From an uncultured Collinsella sp. (GTDB taxonomy: Bacteria; Actinomycetota; Coriobacteriia; Coriobacteriales; Coriobacteriaceae), in the NCBI GenBank assembly GCA_905197385.1, contig CAJJYO010000133.1:1-5018 (forward strand): 5,018 bases of DNA. Direction: 5' to 3'. Under the pieces are notes generated by a model, which saw nothing but the letters and a program-made list of their open reading frames with translations, had not been told where the DNA came from and ran no database searches. Below, piece after piece: positions 1-5,018 of this stretch. A program made the translations under genes and the position numbers. Within the stretch, counting starts at the first letter, position 1. Every line of letters begins with the position of its first letter.

Positions 1-235
1 AGCGGACCAGACGCGACTGCCCCGCGGCCAGCAGCTCGCGCGCCTCATCGAGCGCAAAGAGCTCGATCTTGCCGCCACCGATGGTGCCCGCTTGGCTACC
101 GTCGGCAAAGACAGTCATCCAGGCGCCCACACCGCGCGGTGACGACCCCGCCGTACCGGCCACGACCACCAGCTCGCACGTCTTACCGGCCTTCAGTGCA
201 TCAAGCGCAGCATTCACCACATCGAGCTTTTCCAT
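1..235 (-). CDS. XdhC/CoxI-family molybdenum hydroxylase maturation protein (N-terminal part, cut by window edge)
   Basis: The first 78 residues are visible, and the frame stays open to the left edge, so the C-terminal part is missing. The start is the ATG at 233-235, preceded by a GGAAA element about 5 nt upstream. The N-terminus has the XdhC/CoxI hallmark: a short helix, then a beta strand (ELVVVAGTAGSSPRGVGAWM, residues 21-40), then DGSQAGTIGGGKIE (45-58), with the conserved GSSPR and GTIGGG motifs. XdhC-family proteins bind the molybdenum cofactor and help its sulfuration and insertion into xanthine dehydrogenase-type enzymes in the cytoplasm. The start lies 9 nt after the yqeB stop on the same strand, so the two are probably co-transcribed and perhaps translationally coupled. 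This supports a joint role in maturing a (seleno-)molybdenum hydroxylase. Whether a C-terminal Rossmann domain follows cannot be seen. The family call is firm; a specific partner enzyme is not. Confidence 0.88.
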   Translation of the reverse strand, partial: MEKLDVVNAALDALKAGKTCELVVVAGTAGSSPRGVGAWMTVFADGSQAGTIGGGKIELFALDEARELLAAGQSRLVR

Positions 236-244
236 TGCAATTTC

Positions 245-1039
245 CTATCCCTGGAATACACCGGTGAGCATAGCGAGTGCCTCGAGCACGCCGCCGCCGA
301 CCGACGTCGCCTTGTCCGAAATGTAGTTGATATAGCTGGCATCGCCGCGCGGATCGACATCGGCGCATTTAAAGCCCTCAGTCACCTGCACGCCGTTCGC
401 CAAAAGCCCGCGCAGACAGCCATCGATCTGCGTGCACATGGGCGTATCGCCCGCATAGCCAATCACGTCTCCGGCGCTCACGATGTCGCCGATTGCGTGG
501 TCGGACCGAAACACGCCGGCGGCGGGGCTGTGGATAACGCGCTCTTTACCATAGCCGGCGATAATGCCTGGCACGCCCGTGTTGGGCTGGGGCGAACCTT
601 GGGTAATGACACGGCCGAGAAAATGCCCGCGCATGGTCTCGACCACGGCATCGCAGTCAACCGGCGCGGTAAAGCCCGGCCCCACGGCGATGACGGCAGG
701 CGCCATGTCGCGCGTGGTGCCCAAGTTGCGCTTAGCCAGAATCGCGTCGACCACGGCAGCGGGTTTCAGCTCGCCGAGCATCTTGGCCTGGGGGTCCACC
801 ACAACGGCGACGTCTCCGGCCTCGGTAATCGCAAGTGCCTCTGCCGGCGTCTGTGCCAAGCGAGCGCGAATACCCTCGACCTCGACCTCGCCCAGACGAA
901 TGGCCTCGCAAAAACTGATCGTGCGGCGGATGCACGTGGGAACCGCGATATCGGCCATAACGACCGACACGCCGGCGCGCACCAAGCGAGCGGCGACACC
1001 CGTGGCGATATCGCCGGCGCCGCGAACATAAACGAGCAT
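245..1039 (-). CDS. yqeB: YqeB / EF2563-family selenium-dependent molybdenum hydroxylase system protein
   Basis: This is a complete protein of 264 residues, a normal length for the family. Diagnostic features are the N-terminal Rossmann-like RGAGDIATG (6-14), PTCIRRTISFCEA (34-46), VGPGFTAP (119-126), NTGVPG (153-158), a GDIVSAGDVIG segment resembling a lipoyl/biotinyl-type hammerhead turn (184-194), DGCLRGLL (206-213) and KCADVDPRGD (224-233). YqeB co-occurs with SDMH enzymes and with an orphan SelD across genomes and is thought to help make or insert the labile selenium of their cofactor. The exact reaction is not settled to my knowledge. The ATG at 1037-1039 is the only reasonable start: reading upstream in frame meets a stop without another start codon. 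Its Shine-Dalgarno is poor (a GGGA immediately upstream). The gene is transcribed divergently from yqeC and is followed after 9 nt by the xdhC-like gene. There is no signal peptide or membrane segment, so it is cytoplasmic. Confidence 0.93.
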   Translation of the reverse strand: MLVYVRGAGDIATGVAARLVRAGVSVVMADIAVPTCIRRTISFCEAIRLGEVEVEGIRARLAQTPAEALAITEAGDVAVVVDPQAKMLGELKPAAVVDAILAKRNLGTTRDMAPAVIAVGPGFTAPVDCDAVVETMRGHFLGRVITQGSPQPNTGVPGIIAGYGKERVIHSPAAGVFRSDHAIGDIVSAGDVIGYAGDTPMCTQIDGCLRGLLANGVQVTEGFKCADVDPRGDASYINYISDKATSVGGGVLEALAMLTGVFQG

Positions 1040-1141
1040 TCCCGGGGCACATACCTGTGCTACGGTTTGAGCAGAGCAAAAGCGGTTCGACCGCTACTCT
1101 GATGATTATTTATTATCACAGTATTATACGGCGGTGAACAG
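1040..1141. promoter_or_regulatory. Divergent yqeB/yqeC promoter region
   Basis: This 102-bp gap separates two divergent genes and contains the only strongly AT-rich patch nearby (about 1101-1129). Toward yqeB (minus) there is an extended -10, TGTGATAAT (1120 down to 1112), with a weak -35 TGTTCA (1140-1135) at 17 bp. A perfect TATAAT also lies at 1128-1123 but has no good -35. Toward yqeC (plus), TATTAT at 1111-1116 has a TCGACC -35-like hexamer at 1087-1092 with an 18-bp spacer. The candidate promoters overlap, which would make the two genes share or compete for regulation. Start sites are inferred from hexamer matching only. Confidence 0.5.
1081..1095. promoter_or_regulatory. Perfect 6-bp dyad in the divergent control region (possible operator or leader hairpin)
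   Basis: AGCGGT-TCG-ACCGCT is a perfect inverted repeat with a 3-nt centre. It overlaps the -35 candidate for yqeC and would lie in the 5' leader of a yqeB transcript that starts near 1105. It could be an operator for a dimeric regulator or a small RNA hairpin. There is no T-tract, so it is not a terminator. Six-base dyads occur by chance, so confidence is low. Confidence 0.3.
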
Positions 1142-1876
1142 ATGGAAACGACGACCGGAAACCTTGCCTCCGCGCTCAAGATCGAGCCGGGCATTACCGC
1201 AATTATCGGCAGTGGCGGCAAGTCGACATTGCTGCGTGCGTTGGGTCTCGAGCTCATGCGCGCCGGCGGCAGGGTGCTTCTCTGTACCACCACGCACATG
1301 TTTCCCGTCGCCGGCGTACCATGGGACGGGTCGAATCGTCGCCTGGACGCCGCGCCTTGGAAGCCGGGGGCCCTGCATGTTCCCGGCTGCACCTGCGAGG
1401 CATGCGCGGGCATGAACCGCGGAAGTATCTGCCAGGCGGGTGTTTTGGGCCCGGAGACAGGCAAGCTCTCCGCCCCCGTTGAGCCGCTCAACGAGCTGGC
1501 GCAGCGCTTTGACTATGTATTGGCCGAGGCAGATGGCAGCAAGCGACTCCCGCTCAAGGCGCATGCCGCCTGGGAGCCGGTAATTCCCTCCGGCACAGCA
1601 AACGTTGTCTGGGTCGTCGGCGCCTCGGGGCTGGGCAAGCCCGTCGCCGAGGTTGTCCACCGCCCCGAGCTCTTCTGCGAGCGCTGCGGCTGCGAGCCCA
1701 CCGACGCTGCCACCCCAGAGCGCGTCGCCATGGTGCTCAATGCCGAGCTGCGAATGCTGAACCTCAACAATGCCCGCATCATGCTCAACCAAGTCGACAC
1801 GCTCAGCGACCCCACGATGGCCGACCGCTTCGAGGCAGCTCTCGACCACCCCGTCGTCGCCAGCAGCCTCAAGTAG
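1142..1876 (+). CDS. yqeC: YqeC-family selenium cofactor biosynthesis protein (P-loop NTPase-like)
   Basis: This is a complete protein of 244 residues. It has a Walker A-like loop IIGSGGKSTLL (21-31), TTTH (49-52), the family signature EADGSKRLPLKAH (129-141), VVGASGLGKP (158-167), VHRPELF (172-178) and LNQVD (215-219), which resembles an NKxD base-recognition motif. YqeC is a partner of YqeB in genomes with selenium-dependent molybdenum hydroxylases and is proposed to act in making the selenium-containing cofactor; its biochemical step is not certain. A GGTG at 1133-1136 is a modest ribosome site 5 nt before the ATG. The gene faces away from yqeB and converges on the hyuA-like gene. One oddity is two cysteine clusters, C83-x-C85-x2-C88-x8-C97 and C179-x2-C182-x-C184, at positions where I would expect no cysteines in this family. 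No membrane segment is present. The family assignment is strong. Confidence 0.9.
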   Translation: METTTGNLASALKIEPGITAIIGSGGKSTLLRALGLELMRAGGRVLLCTTTHMFPVAGVPWDGSNRRLDAAPWKPGALHVPGCTCEACAGMNRGSICQAGVLGPETGKLSAPVEPLNELAQRFDYVLAEADGSKRLPLKAHAAWEPVIPSGTANVVWVVGASGLGKPVAEVVHRPELFCERCGCEPTDAATPERVAMVLNAELRMLNLNNARIMLNQVDTLSDPTMADRFEAALDHPVVASSLK

Positions 1877-1886
1877 CCGGCCCCAT

Positions 1887-1965
1887 CTCCTCAGTTGCGG
1901 TGAAATACGGACTGTTGGGCCGCCCGACGGCCGCAAACAGTCCGTATTTCACCGCAACTGAGGAG
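1887..1965. repeat. Long perfect inverted repeat, 30-bp arms, between convergent genes
   Basis: The arms at 1887-1916 and 1936-1965 are exact reverse complements over 30 bp. The 19-nt centre contains a second small hairpin: GGCCG (1918-1922) against CGGCC (1928-1932) with loop CCCGA. The element sits between the stop of yqeC (1876) and the stop of the minus-strand hyuA-like gene (1986). In RNA from either strand it would form a very stable hairpin. Neither side is followed by a T-tract: it reads GGGACACGG on the right, and the complement on the left is ATGGGGCC. It is therefore not a classical rho-independent terminator. It may still block read-through or protect 3' ends, or be a copy of a dispersed REP/MITE-like palindrome. 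Which of these holds cannot be told from one copy. Confidence 0.9.
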
Positions 1966-1985
1966 GGGACACGGCATCTTTGCTG

Positions 1986-3353
1986 CTAGCGGGGCACGTA
2001 GCGGCCGGGTTGGGCTCCGGTGGGCTCGCCATCGCGCGCCACCAGCACGCCGTTCACAAACACGGCCTTGGCGCGGCCATGTGCCTCAAAGCCCTCGAGC
2101 GGCGTGTAGTCCACGGCCTGATGCTGCGTCGCGGCGCTGATCGTCCAACGCGCGCAAGGATCCCACACGCACACGTCGGCATCGGCACCCTCGGCAAGAC
2201 AGCCCTTGCGCGGGTACATGCCAAACACGCGCGCCGGGTTCTCGCTCATCAAACGGCACAGATCCTCGGGTCCCAGCTGTCCCTCAAAGCTCGTGGCAAT
2301 CGCGACGGGACGATGCTCCACGCCGGGCCCGCCGTTGGGAATCGCGCGGAAGTCGTCGCGCCCGCGGTCCTTTTGCCCGTGCAGGTTAAAGCTGCAGTGG
2401 TCGGTCGCAATCGTATCGATCTCGCCGGCCACAAGCGCCTCACGCAGTGCCGCACGGTCACCCGCACGGCGCAGCGGCGGGCTCATCACATATTTGGCGC
2501 CCGCAAAGCCGTCCTCGCCCTGCTCCAAATAGCACGTATCGTCGAGCATCAGATACTGAGGGCAGGTCTCGACATAGATATTCTTCTGCCCGCGCGCTTT
2601 GGCAGCACGGATGGCCTCGAGCCCCAGCTTGGTCGAAAGGTGCACCACGTTGACCGGAGCGTCCCCGGCCAAGTGAGCCAGATACAGCAGGCGGCTCACG
2701 GCCTCGGCCTCACACACGTCCGGACGGCTGAGCGCATGGCCCTCGGGCCCGTGGATACCCTGCTCAAACACGCGCTTCTGCAGCGCGTTGACCAACGTGC
2801 CGTTCTCGCAATGCACGCACAGTATGCCGCCAATACGCTTGAGCTCCTCGAGCACCTCGAGCGTCTCGGCATCGTCCAAGCGCAGGTGGTCGTAGGCAAA
2901 GTAGGTCTTAAACGACGACACGCCCGCCTCGCGCATGGCCGAAAGATCGGCGCGGTTGCGTTCATTCCACTCGGCGAGTGCCATATGAAAAGCGTAGTTT
3001 GCCGTGCAGGTTCCGTCGGCGCGGCGATGCCACTCGGCCAAGGCATCGGGCATGGTCACGCCGCGATCGGCCGTCGCGTAGTCCACGATGGTCGTCGTAC
3101 CGCCGCAGGCAGCCGCGCGCGTACCGGTCTCAAAGCTATCGGCTGTCCAATCCATGCCGGTCCAGCACTGCATGTGCGTGTGGCCGTCGATAAAGCCGGG
3201 GAACACCCAACAGTCCGTGGCGTCCTCGACGGTATCGTCCTCGCCCGGCTCAATCGCCACGGCAATCCGCACGATCTTGTCGCCCTCCATGGCAAGGTCG
3301 GCGCGGCGAAGCCCCTGGGGCGTCACGAGCGCGCCGTTTTTGATAATGATCAT
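1986..3353 (-). CDS. hyuA: D-hydantoinase / dihydropyrimidinase-family cyclic amidohydrolase (HyuA/YgeZ-like)
   Basis: This is a complete protein of 455 residues, typical for bacterial hydantoinases. It is an amidohydrolase-superfamily TIM barrel with the full binuclear metal site: H58 and H60 in GFIDGHTH, the probably carbamylated K149 in SSFKTYFAY, H181 in CVHCEN, H238 in NVVHLST and D318 in ATDHCSF. Y154, S291 in VMSPPLR and N340 in IPNGGPG correspond to the residues that hold the cyclic amide in the family. The enzyme hydrolyses hydantoin-, dihydropyrimidine- or related rings to N-carbamoyl acids in the cytoplasm. The start ATG (3351-3353) follows a strong AAGGAG 5 nt upstream, which overlaps the mocA stop codon, so translation is probably coupled. 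The neighbouring ygeW, mocA, yqeB and yqeC match the E. coli island encoding HyuA (YgeZ), a D-phenylhydantoinase in vitro. The natural substrate is probably a purine-breakdown intermediate (inference). The allantoinase and dihydroorotase alternatives fit less well because of the hydantoinase-type FKTYFAY and ATDHCSF motifs. Confidence 0.92.
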   Translation of the reverse strand: MIIIKNGALVTPQGLRRADLAMEGDKIVRIAVAIEPGEDDTVEDATDCWVFPGFIDGHTHMQCWTGMDWTADSFETGTRAAACGGTTTIVDYATADRGVTMPDALAEWHRRADGTCTANYAFHMALAEWNERNRADLSAMREAGVSSFKTYFAYDHLRLDDAETLEVLEELKRIGGILCVHCENGTLVNALQKRVFEQGIHGPEGHALSRPDVCEAEAVSRLLYLAHLAGDAPVNVVHLSTKLGLEAIRAAKARGQKNIYVETCPQYLMLDDTCYLEQGEDGFAGAKYVMSPPLRRAGDRAALREALVAGEIDTIATDHCSFNLHGQKDRGRDDFRAIPNGGPGVEHRPVAIATSFEGQLGPEDLCRLMSENPARVFGMYPRKGCLAEGADADVCVWDPCARWTISAATQHQAVDYTPLEGFEAHGRAKAVFVNGVLVARDGEPTGAQPGRYVPR

Positions 3354-3362
3354 AATTGCTCC

Positions 3363-3977
3363 TTATTGATTGATGCAGTTGGCCACGCGATCAAAATACG
3401 AGCAGGCGGCAATATGCTCCGTTATGCGTCGCTGTCCCTTGACGGTATCGACGTCCCACAGCTCGTAGGCACGCGCCTCGACCAGCGTAACGTCGACGCG
3501 ACCTTTGAGAATCGAGCCCCCGCCGTCCTTGCCCTCAAGACGCATGAGCGCATCGAACAGTTCCGCCGGAAAGAGCACCGGACTCGAAGGCTCACCGTTG
3601 CACGCAAGACGCACCGGATGCCTGCGGCCACGCTCGTCAAATGCACGAACCATAGCCTCAAAAGAATCCGAACTCACGAGCGGCTGGTCGCCCGGCAAAA
3701 AGAGGCAACCTTTCCAGTTGCGTTCGACTCCCCACGAAAGGCCCGCACGGACGCTATCGCTGCGCAGCTCGCCATCGTGCAGCACGCACGGGCAATGCTT
3801 GTCCTCGCAAATCTGAGCGACCTCGGGCCAACGCGTCGAAACCACGACGTCAAAGCCCCGGGGAACCGAATCGATGGTCCGGGCAATCAGCGGCTCGCCA
3901 TAGATATCGGCAAGCATCTTGTTAGAGCCAAACCGCTTGCCCTCGCCCGAAGCCATAATGACGCATCCAAGTTTCAT
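3363..3977 (-). CDS. mocA: MocA/MobA-like nucleotidyltransferase, molybdenum cofactor nucleotide transfer
   Basis: This protein of 204 residues has the GT-A nucleotidyltransferase fold of the MocA/MobA family. Motifs are VIMASGEGKRFGSNK (6-20, nucleotide-binding loop), LRSDSVRAGL (71-80), FLPGDQPLVS (93-102, metal-binding GDQP), GEPSSPVLFP (128-137), DGGGSIL (151-157) and DVDT (175-178). E. coli MocA (YgfJ), in the equivalent cluster, transfers CMP from CTP to Mo-molybdopterin, giving the dinucleotide cofactor used by xanthine dehydrogenase-type enzymes. I chose the ATG at 3975-3977 because GGAGG sits 7 nt upstream and the homologous part begins there. An in-frame ATG at 4029-4031 would add 18 residues unlike the family. 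The gene runs directly into hyuA (9-nt gap). The loop reads MASG where MocA normally has LAAG and MobA LAGG, so nucleotide choice is uncertain. Confidence 0.87.
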   Translation of the reverse strand: MKLGCVIMASGEGKRFGSNKMLADIYGEPLIARTIDSVPRGFDVVVSTRWPEVAQICEDKHCPCVLHDGELRSDSVRAGLSWGVERNWKGCLFLPGDQPLVSSDSFEAMVRAFDERGRRHPVRLACNGEPSSPVLFPAELFDALMRLEGKDGGGSILKGRVDVTLVEARAYELWDVDTVKGQRRITEHIAACSYFDRVANCINQ

Positions 3978-3984
3978 GGTGATA

Positions 3985-3990
3985 CCTCCC
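3985..3990 (-). promoter_or_regulatory. Ribosome binding site fixing the mocA start
   Basis: On the minus strand GGGAGG (3990 down to 3985) lies 7 nt before the ATG at 3977. It is the best Shine-Dalgarno in this gap. It selects the shorter mocA reading over the in-frame ATG at 4031, which has no comparable site. Confidence 0.75.
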
Positions 3991-4034
3991 CTGAAACCAT
4001 CGTACCCATAACTCGCGCCGCGGGCATCCACATC

Positions 4035-4047
4035 GAAAGCGCTTATC
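4035..4047. promoter_or_regulatory. LacI/cre-like palindrome upstream of mocA (possible operator)
   Basis: GAAAGCGCTTATC contains the perfect 8-bp palindrome AAGCGCTT (4037-4044) with a central CG, the shape of LacI/GalR-family and catabolite-response operators. Read on the minus strand, GATAAGCGCTTTCG fits 7 of the 10 fixed positions of the low-GC cre consensus TGWNANCGNTNWCA. It lies 58 bp upstream of the mocA start and downstream of the ygeW terminator, a suitable place for control of the mocA-hyuA unit. No convincing -10/-35 pair could be assigned around it, so the regulatory role is inference. Confidence 0.35.
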
Positions 4048-4064
4048 CCACACGCCCGCGATGC

Positions 4065-4104
4065 AAAAAAGGGGCACCCCGCCGGTTGGCAGAGCGCCCC
4101 CTTT
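4065..4104 (-). terminator. Rho-independent terminator of ygeW
   Basis: On the minus strand AAAGGGG (4104 down to 4098) pairs with CCCCTTT (4074 down to 4068), and the 3' arm runs into a T6 tract (4070-4065). The intervening bases hold a small nested GCC-AACC-GGC hairpin. It begins 24 nt after the ygeW stop codon. It implies that mocA-hyuA is expressed at least partly from its own promoter rather than purely by read-through from ygeW. Confidence 0.85.
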
Positions 4105-4127
4105 ACATGGCTTACCTCAACCCGGCT

Positions 4128-5018
4128 TTAGGCCTGGAGCCAACGGGCGGTGTTGCGCTCGTCGAGGGCCTTGAGGGTAGCGGCGGGATCGGCAACCTTC
4201 TGCAGGAACATCATGGCTGCGATGGCGTACGGCTTGTAGCTTGCCTCCTTGTACATGCCCACGCGGTGCATGTCGAAGACATCGGCGTTAACCTCGCCGT
4301 GCTCGCAGGAGACACCGGAGATGTCGGCGGGCAGCGGGTGCATAAAGATGGTGTCCTGGCCGTTGGCAGTCTTCTCCATGAGCTCGGTCGTGGAGCACCA
4401 GTCCTGATGGGTGGCGTTCTGGGCGAGCAGCTCCTTCTCGAGCGCAGCGATGCCGGCGTCGTCGCCCTCGGCGTACAGATTGGTACGCTTCTCCATGGCG
4501 GCAAACGGAGCCCAGCTCTTGGGGATCACGATGTCGGCGCCCTCGAAGGCCTCGGCCATGGTGTTGACCTGCTTAAAGGTGGTGCCGGACTCGGCGGCAT
4601 AGCCCTTGGCGCGCTCGACGACCTCGGGCATGAGGTCGTAGCCCTCGGGGTGGGCCAGGGTGACGTCCATGCCAAAGCGGGGCAGCAGGCTGATCAGCGA
4701 CTGCGGGCAGGACAGCGGCTTGCCGTAAGAGGGCGAATAGGCCCAGGTGACGGCAACCTTCTTGCCCTTGAGGTTCTCAAGGCCGCCAAACTCGTTGATG
4801 AGGTAGAGCATGTCGGCAGAGGACTGCGTGGGGTGATCGGAGTCGGACTGCAGGGAGATGAGCGTGGGACGGTGATCCAGAACGCCGTCCTCGTAGGCCT
4901 GCTGGACAGACTCGGAGACCTCGGCCATATAGGCGTCGCCCTTGCCGATGTACATGTCGTCGCGGATGCCGATGACGTCGGCCATGAAGGAAACCATGTT
5001 GGCCGTTTCACGGACCGT
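4128..5018 (-). CDS. ygeW: YgeW-like knotted carbamoyltransferase (5' end beyond window)
   Basis: The last 296 residues are visible. The frame is open to the right edge, and the first visible residues (TVRETANMVSFMAD) are internal to the family, so the ATG at 4997 is not the real start. YgeW proteins are roughly 400 residues, so about 100 N-terminal residues, including the carbamoyl-phosphate STRTR-type loop, should lie outside. Visible motifs are SDSDHPTQS (58-66), the second-domain strand KKVAVTWAYSPSYGKP (86-101), CSTTELM (208-214) and the transcarbamylase FMHPLPADISG (225-235). The family is related to aspartate and ornithine transcarbamylases but has a knotted chain. In purine-degrading islands it is proposed to act on a carbamoylated intermediate, perhaps in the phosphorolytic direction, yielding carbamoyl phosphate. 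Lysines that I checked are all AAG, unlike the mixed use in hyuA, which suggests high expression. Its own terminator follows. Confidence 0.93.
   Translation of the reverse strand, partial: TVRETANMVSFMADVIGIRDDMYIGKGDAYMAEVSESVQQAYEDGVLDHRPTLISLQSDSDHPTQSSADMLYLINEFGGLENLKGKKVAVTWAYSPSYGKPLSCPQSLISLLPRFGMDVTLAHPEGYDLMPEVVERAKGYAAESGTTFKQVNTMAEAFEGADIVIPKSWAPFAAMEKRTNLYAEGDDAGIAALEKELLAQNATHQDWCSTTELMEKTANGQDTIFMHPLPADISGVSCEHGEVNADVFDMHRVGMYKEASYKPYAIAAMMFLQKVADPAATLKALDERNTARWLQA

Noticed and set aside
497..1102. 201-residue plus-strand open frame over yqeB
   Set aside because: It lies opposite a gene with clear YqeB motifs. The translation has no recognisable motif and no ribosome site supports it.
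1040..1141. Molybdenum cofactor riboswitch in the yqeB leader
   Set aside because: The gap is only 102 bp and contains overlapping promoter candidates. It leaves too little leader for the multi-helix Moco RNA, and only one short dyad is seen.
1124..1936. 270-residue minus-strand open frame covering yqeC
   Set aside because: It is antisense to a recognised yqeC gene, has low-complexity composition, shows no family motifs and runs into the inverted repeat. Long antisense frames are expected at this GC content.
1887..1965. Inverted repeat as a classical bidirectional rho-independent terminator
   Set aside because: There is no T-tract after the stem in either direction, and the 30-bp perfect arms are much longer than usual. 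A non-classical termination role remains possible.
3978..4031. 18-residue N-terminal extension of mocA from the ATG at 4029-4031
   Set aside because: The added residues do not resemble the family, and the GGAGG site lies 7 nt before the internal ATG at 3977, where homology begins.
4995..4997. ATG as true start of ygeW
   Set aside because: The frame is open upstream to the window edge with family-like residues (TVRETAN), and the protein would lack the conserved N-terminal carbamoyl-phosphate region.

Overview
The window is a GC-rich, densely coded bacterial segment. It carries part of an anaerobic purine/hydantoin catabolism and selenium-dependent molybdenum hydroxylase (SDMH) maturation locus. 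The gene set matches the E. coli ygeW-hyuA-yqeB-yqeC-mocA(ygfJ) island, which is also known from gut Firmicutes and Actinobacteria. The base composition, the codon use and the protein character suggest a Coriobacteriia gut anaerobe such as Collinsella. This taxonomic guess is inference; there is no rRNA or other marker in the window.

Layout from left to right: (1) minus-strand start of an XdhC/CoxI-family gene, cut by the left edge (1-235); (2) minus-strand yqeB (245-1039), 9 nt upstream of the xdhC-like start; (3) a 102-bp divergent promoter region (1040-1141) with an AT-rich core and a small dyad; (4) plus-strand yqeC (1142-1876); (5) a convergent gap of 109 bp (1877-1985), mostly filled by a perfect 30-bp-arm inverted repeat; (6) minus-strand hydantoinase/dihydropyrimidinase hyuA-like gene (1986-3353); (7) minus-strand mocA-like nucleotidyltransferase (3363-3977), coupled to hyuA by a 9-nt gap; (8) a 150-bp gap holding a LacI/cre-like palindrome and a rho-independent terminator; (9) minus-strand ygeW-like knotted carbamoyltransferase, cut at its 5' end by the right edge (4128-5018).

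How the genes fit together (known families plus inference): MocA would attach a nucleotide to molybdopterin, giving the dinucleotide form of the cofactor. The XdhC-like protein would help mature or insert that cofactor. YqeB and YqeC are the SDMH-associated proteins thought to supply the labile selenium modification. Together they would activate a molybdenum hydroxylase (xanthine dehydrogenase or relative) encoded outside the window. HyuA would open a cyclic amide intermediate, and YgeW would handle a carbamoylated product, probably working in the phosphorolytic direction to yield carbamoyl phosphate. All the coding genes belong to recognised families. The least explained items are the long perfect inverted repeat at 1887-1965, two cysteine clusters in YqeC and an unusual nucleotide-binding motif in MocA.
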